A stretch of DNA of 64,000 nucleotides. Origin: Streptomyces nodosus (GTDB lineage Bacteria > Actinomycetota > Actinomycetes > Streptomycetales > Streptomycetaceae). Positions 41,528 to 49,766 of this stretch are shown piece after piece; the stretch's first letter is position 1, and each line of letters begins with the position of its first letter. A program made the position numbers and the translations under genes. The stretch lies in the NCBI RefSeq assembly GCF_008704995.1, contig NZ_CP023747.1, positions 3,374,501-3,438,500 on the forward strand, given 5' to 3'. The notes under the pieces were generated by a model. It was not told the origin of the DNA, ran no database searches, and saw only the letters and a list, made by a program, of their open reading frames with translations.

Positions 41528-43126
41528 TCACATCCGGAAGACGCCGAATCCGCCACGCGCGCCCTGGTAGGGCGCGGTGTGGATCGCGGACAGGCACAGG
41601 CCGAGGACGGTGCGGGTGTCGCGGGGGTCGATGACCCCGTCGTCGTACAGCCGCCCGGACAGGAACATCGGCAGGGACTCGGACTCGATCTGCTGTTCCA
41701 CCATGGCGCGCAGGGCGGCGTCCGCGTCCTCGTCGTACGGACGGCCCTTCGCCGCGGCCGACTGCCGGGCCACGATCGACAGCACCCCGGCGAGCTGCTG
41801 CGGGCCCATCACGGCGGACTTGGCGCTGGGCCAGGCGAACAGGAAGCGGGGATCGTACGCCCGCCCGCACATCCCGTAGTGCCCCGCCCCGTAGGAGGCG
41901 CCCATCAGCACGGACAGATGCGGGACCCGGCTGTTGGACACCGCGTTGATCATCATCGCGCCGTGTTTGACGATGCCGCCCTGCTCGTACTCCCGGCCGA
42001 CCATATAGCCGGTGGTGTTGTGCAGGAACAGCAGCGGGATGTCGCGCTGGTCGGCCAGCTGGATGAACTGGGCCGCCTTCTGGGACTCCTCGCTGAAGAG
42101 CACGCCCCGGGCGTTGGCCAGCACCCCGAGCGGATAGCCGTGCAGGGTGGCCCACCCGGTGGTGAGGCTCGTCCCGTACAGCGGCTTGAACTCGTCGAAG
42201 TCGGAGTCGTCGACGACCCGGGCGATGACCTCCCGCGGATCGAAGGGCACCTTCAGATCTTCGGGCACGATCCCGAGCAGTTCCTCCGGGTCGTGGCGGG
42301 GCGGGCCCGCGGGACCGGGATCGGGGTACGCCTTGCGGTGGTTGAGACGGGCGACCACCCGGCGGGCCTGCCGCAGGGCGTCCCGTTCGTCGAGGGCGTA
42401 GTGATCCGCGAGGCCCGACACCCGGGCATGCATCTCGGCGCCGCCCAGGGACTCGTCGTCGCTCTCCTCCCCGGTCGCCATCCGCACCAGGGGCGGCCCG
42501 CCGAGAAACACCTTGGCGCGCTCCTTGACCATGATCACGTGGTCGGACATGCCGGGGATGTACGCGCCGCCGGCGGTGGAGTTGCCGAGGACGACCGCCA
42601 CGGTGGGGATCCCGGCGGCGGACAGCCGGGTGAGGTCGCGGAAAACCGCGCCGCCAGGGATGAAGATCTCCTTCTGGGAGGGCAGATCGGCGCCGCCCGA
42701 CTCCACCAGGCTGATGCACGGCAGCCGGTTGGCGAACGCGATCTCATGGGCGCGCAGGGCCTTCTTCAGGCTCCAGGGGTTGCTGGCGCCGCCCCGCACG
42801 GTCGGGTCGTTGGCGGTGATCAGGCATTCGACGCCCTCGACCACCCCGATGCCGGTGACCAGGGAGGCGCCGACCGGGTAGTCGCTGCCCCAGGCGGCGA
42901 GCGGGGACAGTTCCAGGAACGGGGTGTCGGGGTCGAGCAGTAGTTCGACGCGTTCACGGGCCGTCAGTTTGCCGCGGGCCCGGTGCCGTTCGAGGTACGC
43001 CTCCCCTCCCCCGGCCAGTGCCTTGGCATGCTCGGCGTCCAGGGCGGCGAGCCGGTCCAGCATGGCGGCGCGACGGGCGCGGTAGTCGGGGCCGTGGACG
43101 TCCAGGGTGGACGCGAGGACCGTCAC
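41528..43126 (-). CDS. Carboxyltransferase (beta) subunit of acyl-CoA carboxylase
   Basis: 532 aa. Crotonase-like carboxyltransferase of the methylcrotonyl/geranyl-CoA type: RARGKLTARERVELLLDPDT, GASLVTGIGVVEGVECLITA, SLVESGGADLPSQKEIFIPG, GNSTAGGAYIPGMSDHVIMV, FLGGPPLVRMATGEESDDES, LLFLHNTTGYMVGREYEQGG, and near the end FLSGRLYDDGVIDPRDTRTV. The signature GGAYIPGMSD and RLYDDGVIDPRDTR are characteristic of MCC/GCC beta subunits, more than of propionyl-CoA carboxylase. GTG 43126 overlaps the stop of the upstream gene (GTGA), coupling translation. Partner: the biotin subunit next downstream. Confidence 0.94.
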   Translation of the reverse strand: MTVLASTLDVHGPDYRARRAAMLDRLAALDAEHAKALAGGGEAYLERHRARGKLTARERVELLLDPDTPFLELSPLAAWGSDYPVGASLVTGIGVVEGVECLITANDPTVRGGASNPWSLKKALRAHEIAFANRLPCISLVESGGADLPSQKEIFIPGGAVFRDLTRLSAAGIPTVAVVLGNSTAGGAYIPGMSDHVIMVKERAKVFLGGPPLVRMATGEESDDESLGGAEMHARVSGLADHYALDERDALRQARRVVARLNHRKAYPDPGPAGPPRHDPEELLGIVPEDLKVPFDPREVIARVVDDSDFDEFKPLYGTSLTTGWATLHGYPLGVLANARGVLFSEESQKAAQFIQLADQRDIPLLFLHNTTGYMVGREYEQGGIVKHGAMMINAVSNSRVPHLSVLMGASYGAGHYGMCGRAYDPRFLFAWPSAKSAVMGPQQLAGVLSIVARQSAAAKGRPYDEDADAALRAMVEQQIESESLPMFLSGRLYDDGVIDPRDTRTVLGLCLSAIHTAPYQGARGGFGVFRM

Positions 43127-44874
43127 AGCAGGGCCTCCGGCAGGTCGAGATGGCGGGAGCGCAGCCATTCGCCCAGGCCCTTGGCACCCGGGTCGAAGCG
43201 GTGCTGCGCGGCGACGCCCTCGCCGAGGAGCCCCTCGACGACGAAGTTCAGGGCGCGCAGATTCGGCAGCACATGGCGGACGACGGTCAGACCGGCGGTC
43301 TCCGGCAGCAGGGTGCGCAGCCGGTCGACGGTGAGGGTGTGGGCGAGCCAGCGCCAGGCCTCCTCGGTGCGCACCCACACCCCGATGTTGGCGTCTGCGC
43401 CCTTGTCCCCGCTGCGGGCCCCGGCGACGCGTCCGAGGGGAGCGCGCCGGGTCGGTCCCGGGGGCAGGGGTTCGGGCAGGGGCGGCTGAGGCACCTCGGC
43501 GAGGGGACAGGTGCCGGGGGCCGGGGGCACGGGGATCCGCCGCCCGTCGGGGAGCACCGCCATCTGCCGCACGGCACCGCGGTCCACGAAGGCAGCCTCG
43601 AAGACCCCGTAGGGCGTGCCCTTGCCCGGGGGCGCGACCAGATGGAAGCCGGGGTAGCTCGCCAGCGCCAGCTCGACGGCGGCGCCGCCGATCGCCCGGC
43701 CCACCCTCTCCTGGTCGGGGCCGCGCACCACCAGCCGGAGCAGGGCGCCGGCCGTCTCCTCGGTGGGGGCGTCGGGGTGGTCGGTACGGACGAGGTCCCA
43801 GCGCACGCGCACCCCGGAACTCCCCTCTGCTCCGGCGGAGTCGGAAGCCCCCGGGACGATCCCGGCGGCTGCCAGGGCGGCCTCCATCTGGTCCCTGACC
43901 AGCGCGGCCTTGGCCTCGATGTCGAGTCCGGTCAGCACGAAGACGACCTCGTTGCGGTAGCCGCCGAGACGGTTGACGCCGACCTTGAGCGCCGGGGGCG
44001 GGGCCTCGCCGCGCACCCCCCGGACGCGCACCCGGTCGGGCGCCTCCCGGGTGAGCCGGACCGTGTCGAGGCGGGCGGTGACATCGGGCCCGGCATAGCG
44101 GGCGCCGGCCGTCTCGTAGAGGAGCTGCGCGGTGACCGTGCCGATGTCCACCACACCGCCGGTGCCGTCGTGCTTGGTGATGACGCTGCTGCCGTCCTCA
44201 TGGAGTTCGGCGAGCGGGAAACCGGGCCGGCGCAGCAGTTCGGACGGATGGTCGGTGAAGAAGGCGTAGTTGCCGCCGGTGGCCTGGGCCCCGCACTCCA
44301 GGATGTGCCCGGCGACCATCGCGCCGGCCAGCCGGTCGTACTCCCCGGCTCCCCAGCCGAAGTGGGCGAGGGCGGGCCCGGTGACGAGCGCGGCGTCCGT
44401 GACGCGTCCGGTGACCACCACATCGGCTCCCTCGCGCAGACAGGCGGCGATGCCCTGGCCGCCCAGATAGGCATGGGCGGCCAGGGCGCCCGGAAAGGAG
44501 GCGGTGAGGTCGTCGCCCTCGACATGGGCGACGCGTACGGGAATGCCGAGACGGTCCGCCGACTTCCGTACGGCGTCGGCGAGTCCGGCCGGGGCGAGGC
44601 CGCCCGCGTTCGTCACGATCCGCACGCCCCGCTCCCGGGCGAGGCCCAGGCACTCCTCCAACTGGCCGAGGAAGGTGCGCGCATAGCCCCCTGCGGGGTT
44701 CTTCAGGCGGTCGCGGCCGAGGATCAGCATCGTCAGCTCGGCGAGATAGTCGCCGGTGACGATGTCCAGGGGACCGCCGGTGAGCATCTCCCGCAGGGCG
44801 TCGAAACGGTCGCCGTAGAAGCCGGAGGCATTGCCTATGAGCAGGGGGCGGTGTGCCGCCGGGCCGCCGGTCAC
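43123..44874 (-). CDS. AtuA-like acyclic terpene utilization family protein (DUF1446)
   Basis: 583 aa. Opens with LIGNASGFYGDRFDALREML, then VTGDYLAELTMLILGRDRL, IVTNAGGLAPAGLADAVRKS, GRVTDAALVTGPALAHFGWG, GGVVDIGTVTAQLLYETAG. This is the AtuA family, needed for citronellol/geraniol catabolism in Pseudomonas but biochemically uncharacterised. Residues after about 470 (LGRVAGARSGDKGADANIGV) form a second conserved domain (AtuA-C, SGDKGADANIG). It is the first gene of the operon. The GTG at 44874 lacks a good ribosome site, but upstream codons are Pro/Arg-rich repeats, so a longer protein is unlikely. Confidence 0.88.
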   Translation of the reverse strand: MTGGPAAHRPLLIGNASGFYGDRFDALREMLTGGPLDIVTGDYLAELTMLILGRDRLKNPAGGYARTFLGQLEECLGLARERGVRIVTNAGGLAPAGLADAVRKSADRLGIPVRVAHVEGDDLTASFPGALAAHAYLGGQGIAACLREGADVVVTGRVTDAALVTGPALAHFGWGAGEYDRLAGAMVAGHILECGAQATGGNYAFFTDHPSELLRRPGFPLAELHEDGSSVITKHDGTGGVVDIGTVTAQLLYETAGARYAGPDVTARLDTVRLTREAPDRVRVRGVRGEAPPPALKVGVNRLGGYRNEVVFVLTGLDIEAKAALVRDQMEAALAAAGIVPGASDSAGAEGSSGVRVRWDLVRTDHPDAPTEETAGALLRLVVRGPDQERVGRAIGGAAVELALASYPGFHLVAPPGKGTPYGVFEAAFVDRGAVRQMAVLPDGRRIPVPPAPGTCPLAEVPQPPLPEPLPPGPTRRAPLGRVAGARSGDKGADANIGVWVRTEEAWRWLAHTLTVDRLRTLLPETAGLTVVRHVLPNLRALNFVVEGLLGEGVAAQHRFDPGAKGLGEWLRSRHLDLPEALL

Positions 44875-45088
44875 GGGGCCGCACCGGGGCGGCGGGGCGA
44901 CATGGACCGGCCGGGCGGGGCGGGTTGGACAGGCGGGACGAACCGGCCCGGCGGGGCGGGCGGGCCGCACGGTCCGTCGGGCTCCCGGGCGCCGTACTCG
45001 TCGGTCACGGGCGGTGCGTCGGACACGGTGCGCTCCCCTCGGGGGACGGCGGTGTGCCTGGGGAGCATGGCAGCGGCCCCGGAAACAA

Positions 45089-45102
45089 GCAAGCGTGCTT
45101 GC
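45089..45102 (-). promoter_or_regulatory. Candidate TetR operator of the acyl-CoA operon
   Basis: GCAAGC-GT-GCTTGC, a perfect 14-bp palindrome with flanking A/T bases, 215 bp upstream of the AtuA-like gene. Its form is that of TetR operators, and the operon carries a TetR gene at its end. Confidence 0.5.
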
Positions 45103-45151
45103 ATGAATTTCCGGCCGCGGCGTCCGGGACGGGCCGGGCCGGGGAGATACA

Positions 45152-45206
45152 GGGGAGGCGCCGGGGCGACATCGGGGAGGCGCCGGGGAGGCGCCGGGGA
45201 GGCGCC
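45152..45206. repeat. Short GGGGAGGCGCC tandem repeat
   Basis: Four copies of the 11-mer GGGGAGGCGCC at 45152, 45174, 45185 and 45196; the last three are contiguous and the second unit slot is diverged (GGGGCGACATC). It lies in the noncoding stretch between the divergent operon and EamA gene. Confidence 0.8.
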
Positions 45207-45318
45207 GCAGGCACACCCCCAGCACACCCCGAGCAGAACCCCTGGACAAGTCCATTACCCTGGACCCACAGGTACAGCATGCTGAACAAACTCCACGTCG
45301 ACTGAACTGGAAGGCCCC

Positions 45319-46272
45319 GTGAACACCCCCAGCTCCGCCCCCTCCACCCCGGCCCCGGTGGCCGCCGCGCCGGACTCCGCGCCCCCGGCGCCCGGCGGAC
45401 CGCCCCGGCGGGGTTCCCTGGGGCCGGTGGGGCTGGTGCTCGCCGGGGGCGTCTCCGTGCAGTTCGGCGCCGCCCTCGCGGTGAGCCTGATGCCACGGGC
45501 CGGTGCGCTCGGCGTCGTCACCCTGCGGCTCGTGGTGGCGGCCGTCGTCCTGTTGCTGGTCTGCCGCCCCAAGCTGCGCGGGCACTCGCGCGCCGACTGG
45601 GGAACCGTGGTGGTCTTCGGCATCGCCATGGCCGGGATGAACGGCCTCTTCTACCAGTCCGTGAACCGCATTCCGCTGGGCCCCGCGGTCACCCTGGAGG
45701 TGCTCGGCCCGCTGGCCCTGTCGGTGTTCGCCTCCCGCCGCGCGGTGAATCTGCTCTGGGCGGGGCTCGCCCTGGCCGGGGTCTTCCTGCTCGGCGGTGG
45801 AGGCTTCGGGGACCTGGATCCGGCGGGCGTCGCCTTCGCGCTCTCCGCGGGCGCGATGTGGGCGGCCTACATCGTCTTCAGCGCCCGTACCGGACGGCGC
45901 TTCCCGCAGGCCGACGGGCTCGCGCTCGCGATGGCGGTGGCCGCGGTGCTCTTCGTGCCGCTGGGGATCGCCGAGTCGGGCTCGAAGCTGCTGGTGCCGA
46001 CGACGGTCGGGCTCGGCGCGGCCGTGGCGGTGCTCTCCTCGGTCCTTCCCTACACCCTGGAACTCCTCGCCCTGCGCCGTCTGCCGGCCTCCACCTTCGC
46101 GATCATGATGAGCCTGGAACCGGCCATCGCGGCGACCGCGGGCTTCCTGATCCTCGACCAGGCCCTGACCGCGCTCCAGGCGGTCGCGATCGTGCTGGTC
46201 ATCGCGGCCAGCATGGGAGCGGTACGGACCCAGGTCGGCCGGGGCGGACCGCCCGCGCAGCCGGAGGCCTGA
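45319..46272 (+). CDS. EamA/DMT-family exporter, 10 TM
   Basis: 317 aa. After a Pro/Ala-rich N-terminus of about 35 residues come 10 hydrophobic helices in two EamA repeats (GPVGLVLAGGVSVQFGAALA; LRLVVAAVVLLLVCRPKLRG; PAGVAFALSAGAMWAAYIVF; TVGLGAAVAVLSSVLPYTLE; LRRLPASTFAIMMSLEPAIA). The last motif is typical of RhtA-like threonine/homoserine exporters. Likely a small-metabolite exporter; substrate not readable. GTG 45319 has GGAAGG upstream. It converges with the FAD/Fe-S oxidase gene across a tandem repeat. Confidence 0.9.
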   Translation: MNTPSSAPSTPAPVAAAPDSAPPAPGGPPRRGSLGPVGLVLAGGVSVQFGAALAVSLMPRAGALGVVTLRLVVAAVVLLLVCRPKLRGHSRADWGTVVVFGIAMAGMNGLFYQSVNRIPLGPAVTLEVLGPLALSVFASRRAVNLLWAGLALAGVFLLGGGGFGDLDPAGVAFALSAGAMWAAYIVFSARTGRRFPQADGLALAMAVAAVLFVPLGIAESGSKLLVPTTVGLGAAVAVLSSVLPYTLELLALRRLPASTFAIMMSLEPAIAATAGFLILDQALTALQAVAIVLVIAASMGAVRTQVGRGGPPAQPEA

Positions 46273-46356
46273 ACGGGGCCGGCCGGCACCACCGGCTCAG
46301 CGGCACGCTACCCCTGCGATACGGCGCCCTGTGCGGCGAAAGGGCGCTCGGGAGAC

Positions 46357-46611
46357 CCCGGGCGGTCACCGCCTGACCGCCGGTGCCGGCCCTCGAAACC
46401 GAGCAGGCCCACGGGGGGCCGACGGCGGAGACCGTCCCTACCGCCAGGGGTTCACCGCCCCGGCGCCCCTTCCGAACGGTCAATCGGGACGCCCCCGGCG
46501 GTCCACCACCTGACCGCCCGTGCCGCCCCTCGAAACCGAGCAGGCCCGGGCAACCGACGGCGGACACCGTCCCTACCGCCAGGAGTTCACCGCCCCGGCG
46601 CCCCTTCCCCG
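46357..46611. repeat. 137-bp tandem direct repeat (two copies)
   Basis: Unit 1 about 46357-46476 and unit 2 about 46494-46611, offset 137 bp. Shared blocks are CCTGACCGCC (46372/46509), CCTCGAAACCGAGCAGGCCC (46391/46528), CCGTCCCTACCGCCAGG and CGGCGCCCCTTCC. The end of unit 2 is the 3' end of the FAD/Fe-S oxidase gene. 46273-46356 contains nothing else recognisable. Confidence 0.85.
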
Positions 46612-49544
46612 GTCCCCTCCGGGCCGTCGAGGCCCTGGGCCAGGGCCTCTGCCAGATGCCGTGCTCTGCGGCCCGCGAGCTGTTCCAGTTGGGTGCGGCA
46701 GGAGAAGCCGTCCGCGAGGACCACTGCGTCCCCGGGCGCCGACCGCACCGCCGGGAGCAGTTGCTCCTCCGCGCAGGCCGTCGAGACCTCGTAGTGGCCC
46801 CGGGTGAAGCCGAAGTCGCCCGCGAGCCCGCAGCAGCCACCGGCCAGTTCGCCGGTGAGGCCCGCCGCCGCGCGCAGCCCGCGGTCGGCCGCGTCGCCCA
46901 GCACCGCATGCTGATGGCAGTGGGTCTGACCGACCACCGGGCGGTCGACCCGCGGCGGTGTCCAGTCCGGGGCGTACCGCTCCAGGGCCTCCGCGAAGGT
47001 CACCACCGCGGCCGCCAGCCGTGGTGCGCGGGGATCGTCGTGCAGCAGCTCCGGGAGGTCGGTGCGGAGGGCGGCGGCACAGCTCGGCTCCAGGACGACC
47101 ACCGGGAGACCGGCCGCCAGCACCGGTCCCATCAGGTCGAGCGTCCGGCGCTGCACGGTGCGGGCGTGGTCCAGCTGTCCCGTGGAGACATAGGTCAGAC
47201 CGCAGCAGACACGGGCCCGGCGAGCGGCGAGCCGGCGCCCGGGACCGTCGTCCGCCACGGCCTCCCCGCGCACCGTCGGCGGCAGGTCCACCGTCAGGCC
47301 CGCCGCCTCCAGCACCCGTACGGCGGCCCGGCCCACGGTCGGCGTGAAGTGCTCCGTGAAGGTGTCCGGCCACAGGACCACCCGCGCACCGGCACCGGAC
47401 GTCCTCCGGCCCCCCTGCTCCCGGGATCTCCGTGCCCACCAGCGGCTGAAGGTCTCCACGGCCGGGCGCGGGAGGTCCCGCTCGGGGGCGATCCCGCCCA
47501 GCCGTTTGCCGAGCGCCGCCAGCGGCCCCACCGACGCCAGGGCGCCCACCAGCCGAGCGGCGCGGGTGCGGTCGACCGCCCGCAGCCACACCGGCAGCCG
47601 TCCCATGGCGTAGTGCGCGGCCGGTCTGCGCCGCCCCGCGTAGTGATGGTGCAGGAACTCCGCCTTGTAGGTGGCCATGTCGACGCCGACCGGGCAGTCC
47701 GTGCGGCAGCCCTTGCAGGACAGGCACAGATCCAGCGCGTCCCGCACCTGCGGGGACCGCCAGCCGTCGGTGACCACCTCGCCCGCCAGCATCTCGTGCA
47801 GCAGCCGGGCCCGCCCGCGCGTGGAGTGCTCCTCCTCGCCGGTCGCCCGGAACGAGGGGCACATCACCGCGTCCCCGGACACCGTCGTCGTACGGCACTT
47901 GGCGACCCCCACGCACCGGCGCACCGCGGCCGAGAAGTCGCCGCCGTCCGCCGGATAGCCGAAGGCGACCTCCACCGGCTCCCGGGGCAGCACCGCGAAC
48001 CGGAGGTTCTCGTCCAGCCGGTCCGGCCGCACCAGCATGCCCGGGTTGAGCAGGCCGTCCGGGTCCCAGAGGTCCTTGGCGCGCTCGAAGAGGGCCACCA
48101 GCTCCGGCCCGTACATCGCCGGGAGCAGCTCCGCCCGCGCCTGGCCGTCCCCGTGCTCCCCGGAGAGGGAGCCCCCGTGGGAGACGACCAGTGCGGCCAG
48201 GTCCTGGGAGAAGCGGCGGAAACGGGCGACGCCCCCGGGGGTCACCAGGTCGAAGTCGATCCGGACATGGATGCAGCCGTCCCCGAAGTGGCCGTAGGGC
48301 GCCCCGCGCAGACCGTACTCGGCCAGCAGGCGCCGGAAATCCCGGAGATAGGCGCCCAGTCGGGCCGGCGGCACCGCGCAGTCCTCCCAGCCGGGCCATG
48401 CCTCGGTGTCCGTCCCGGACCCGGGCCCCGGGGCGGGGATCCGGGTGGCCGCCCCGGCAGCATCCTCACGCAGCCGCCACAGCGCACGCTGTCCGGCCGG
48501 ATCGGTGACCACCAGGGCATCCATGACCTCCGCGGCCCGGACGACCGACTGCGCCCGGGCGCGTGCCTCCGCCCCGCTCGCGCCGCCGGTCTCCACGAAC
48601 AGCCAGGCGCCGCCCCTCGGCAGCCCCGCGGACGGCGGCACCAGATCGGCCGCCATGCCCTCCACGGTCAGCGGCCCCAGCGGCAGCAGCCCGGCCGCGG
48701 CCTCGGCGGCCGCGCTCTCGTCCGGATACGCCAGCACGGCGAGCGCGGTGGCTCGCGGCGCCTCGACCAGGCCGACCACCGCCTCGGTCAGCACCCCCAG
48801 CGTGCCCTCGGAACCGCACAGGAAGCGGGCCACATCCGCGCCCTTCTCCGGCAGCAGCGCGTCCAGGGCGTACCCGGAGATACGGCGCGGGAGGGCGGGG
48901 TAGCCCGTGCGCAGCAACGCCAGCTCGCCCTCCACCAGGTCCCGCAGCCCCTGGGGAGCGCCCTGCCAGGAACGGCCCGCTCTCAGCGCCTCGCCGCGCG
49001 CGGTGAGCACCGACAGCTCGCGCACGCTGTCCGCCGTGGTGCCCCAGGCCACCGAGTGGGAGCCGCACGCGTTGTTGCCGATCATTCCGCCGAGCGTGCA
49101 GCGGGCGTGGGTGGAGGGATCCGGGCCGAAACGCAGACCCTGGCGGGCGGCGGCCTCCTGGAGGCGGTCCAGGACGAGGCCCGGCTGCACCACCGCCGTG
49201 CGGGACCCGGGATCCAGGGACAGCAGCCGGTTCATATGCCGGGTGAAGTCGAGCACCACGCCCGTGCCCGTCGCCTGTCCGGCGATCGACGTACCGCCGC
49301 CGCGGGGGACGACCGGCACGCCGTGCGCACGGCACACGGCCAGCGTCGCGGCCACGTCGTCCGCGTCCCGGGGAGCCACCACGCCCAGCGGCACCCGACG
49401 GTAGTTGGACGCGTCCATGGTGTGCAGCGCCCGCGCCGTCGTCCCGAGATCGACCGTGCCGCGCACCGCCGCGCGCAGCTCGGCGGCCAGCGCGGCGCCG
49501 TCCACGCCCGGCGTCTCCCGCCGTCGCTTCCCCGTATCCGTCAT
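46587..49544 (-). CDS. FAD-binding oxidase fused to Fe-S/CCG-domain protein
   Basis: 985 aa. FAD_binding_4 domain (ARDADDVAATLAVCRAHGVP; VVPRGGGTSIAGQATGTGVV; LGGMIGNNACGSHSVAWG), FAD-oxidase C-terminal domain (PYGHFGDGCIHVRIDFDL; GEHGDGQARAELLPAMYG), then two 4Fe-4S-type cysteine clusters (CVGVAKCRTTTVSGDAVMCP; CLSCKGCRTDCPVG) and a CCG domain (VCCGLTYVSTGQLDHA; THCHQHAVLG; GGCCGLAGDFGF). This is the D-2-hydroxyacid dehydrogenase (GlcD-GlcF/Dld-II fusion) class, oxidising glycolate, D-lactate or 2-hydroxyglutarate with membrane or quinone acceptors. ATG 49544 is chosen by domain start. Confidence 0.92.
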   Translation of the reverse strand: MTDTGKRRRETPGVDGAALAAELRAAVRGTVDLGTTARALHTMDASNYRRVPLGVVAPRDADDVAATLAVCRAHGVPVVPRGGGTSIAGQATGTGVVLDFTRHMNRLLSLDPGSRTAVVQPGLVLDRLQEAAARQGLRFGPDPSTHARCTLGGMIGNNACGSHSVAWGTTADSVRELSVLTARGEALRAGRSWQGAPQGLRDLVEGELALLRTGYPALPRRISGYALDALLPEKGADVARFLCGSEGTLGVLTEAVVGLVEAPRATALAVLAYPDESAAAEAAAGLLPLGPLTVEGMAADLVPPSAGLPRGGAWLFVETGGASGAEARARAQSVVRAAEVMDALVVTDPAGQRALWRLREDAAGAATRIPAPGPGSGTDTEAWPGWEDCAVPPARLGAYLRDFRRLLAEYGLRGAPYGHFGDGCIHVRIDFDLVTPGGVARFRRFSQDLAALVVSHGGSLSGEHGDGQARAELLPAMYGPELVALFERAKDLWDPDGLLNPGMLVRPDRLDENLRFAVLPREPVEVAFGYPADGGDFSAAVRRCVGVAKCRTTTVSGDAVMCPSFRATGEEEHSTRGRARLLHEMLAGEVVTDGWRSPQVRDALDLCLSCKGCRTDCPVGVDMATYKAEFLHHHYAGRRRPAAHYAMGRLPVWLRAVDRTRAARLVGALASVGPLAALGKRLGGIAPERDLPRPAVETFSRWWARRSREQGGRRTSGAGARVVLWPDTFTEHFTPTVGRAAVRVLEAAGLTVDLPPTVRGEAVADDGPGRRLAARRARVCCGLTYVSTGQLDHARTVQRRTLDLMGPVLAAGLPVVVLEPSCAAALRTDLPELLHDDPRAPRLAAAVVTFAEALERYAPDWTPPRVDRPVVGQTHCHQHAVLGDAADRGLRAAAGLTGELAGGCCGLAGDFGFTRGHYEVSTACAEEQLLPAVRSAPGDAVVLADGFSCRTQLEQLAGRRARHLAEALAQGLDGPEGTGEGAPGR

Positions 49545-49664
49545 GCTCCCAGGATGCCTCCGACCACTGACAGTGACCGTCCTGGGCGTGCCGCCATCCG
49601 CTTCTCGCACGATCGTATGATGAGTCCGGCAACGGGACGTGCTCGTTCCGTACGCCGACTCTCC

Positions 49665-49670
49665 TATAGT
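49665..49670 (+). promoter_or_regulatory. Candidate -10 box of the conservon operon
   Basis: TATAGT in a short lower-GC segment about 97 nt ahead of the CvnA start. No convincing -35 hexamer at 17-18 bp is seen. Confidence 0.35.
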
Positions 49671-49766
49671 CACGCCTAGTTGATCACCCTCGGGACGCCG
49701 CTCCCTTTCTGGCCCCGCGCGCCCCGAACGTCCTGGACAAACCGAGGCCGACCGAGGACACCCTGC

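Noticed and set aside
39666..42719. Apparent 1017-codon fusion of biotin carboxylase with upstream sequence
   Set aside because: The first ~400 codons are a shadow frame of the carboxyltransferase gene; the real protein starts at ATG 41522.
44890..44975. GGCGGGGCGGG-type repeats as a CRISPR-like array
   Set aside because: Units are short and irregular with no spacers or cas genes; simple low-complexity GC-rich DNA.
43123..45585. AtuA-like ORF extended to 820 residues
   Set aside because: The added part is Arg/Pro-rich low-complexity sequence that crosses the operator and a tandem repeat.
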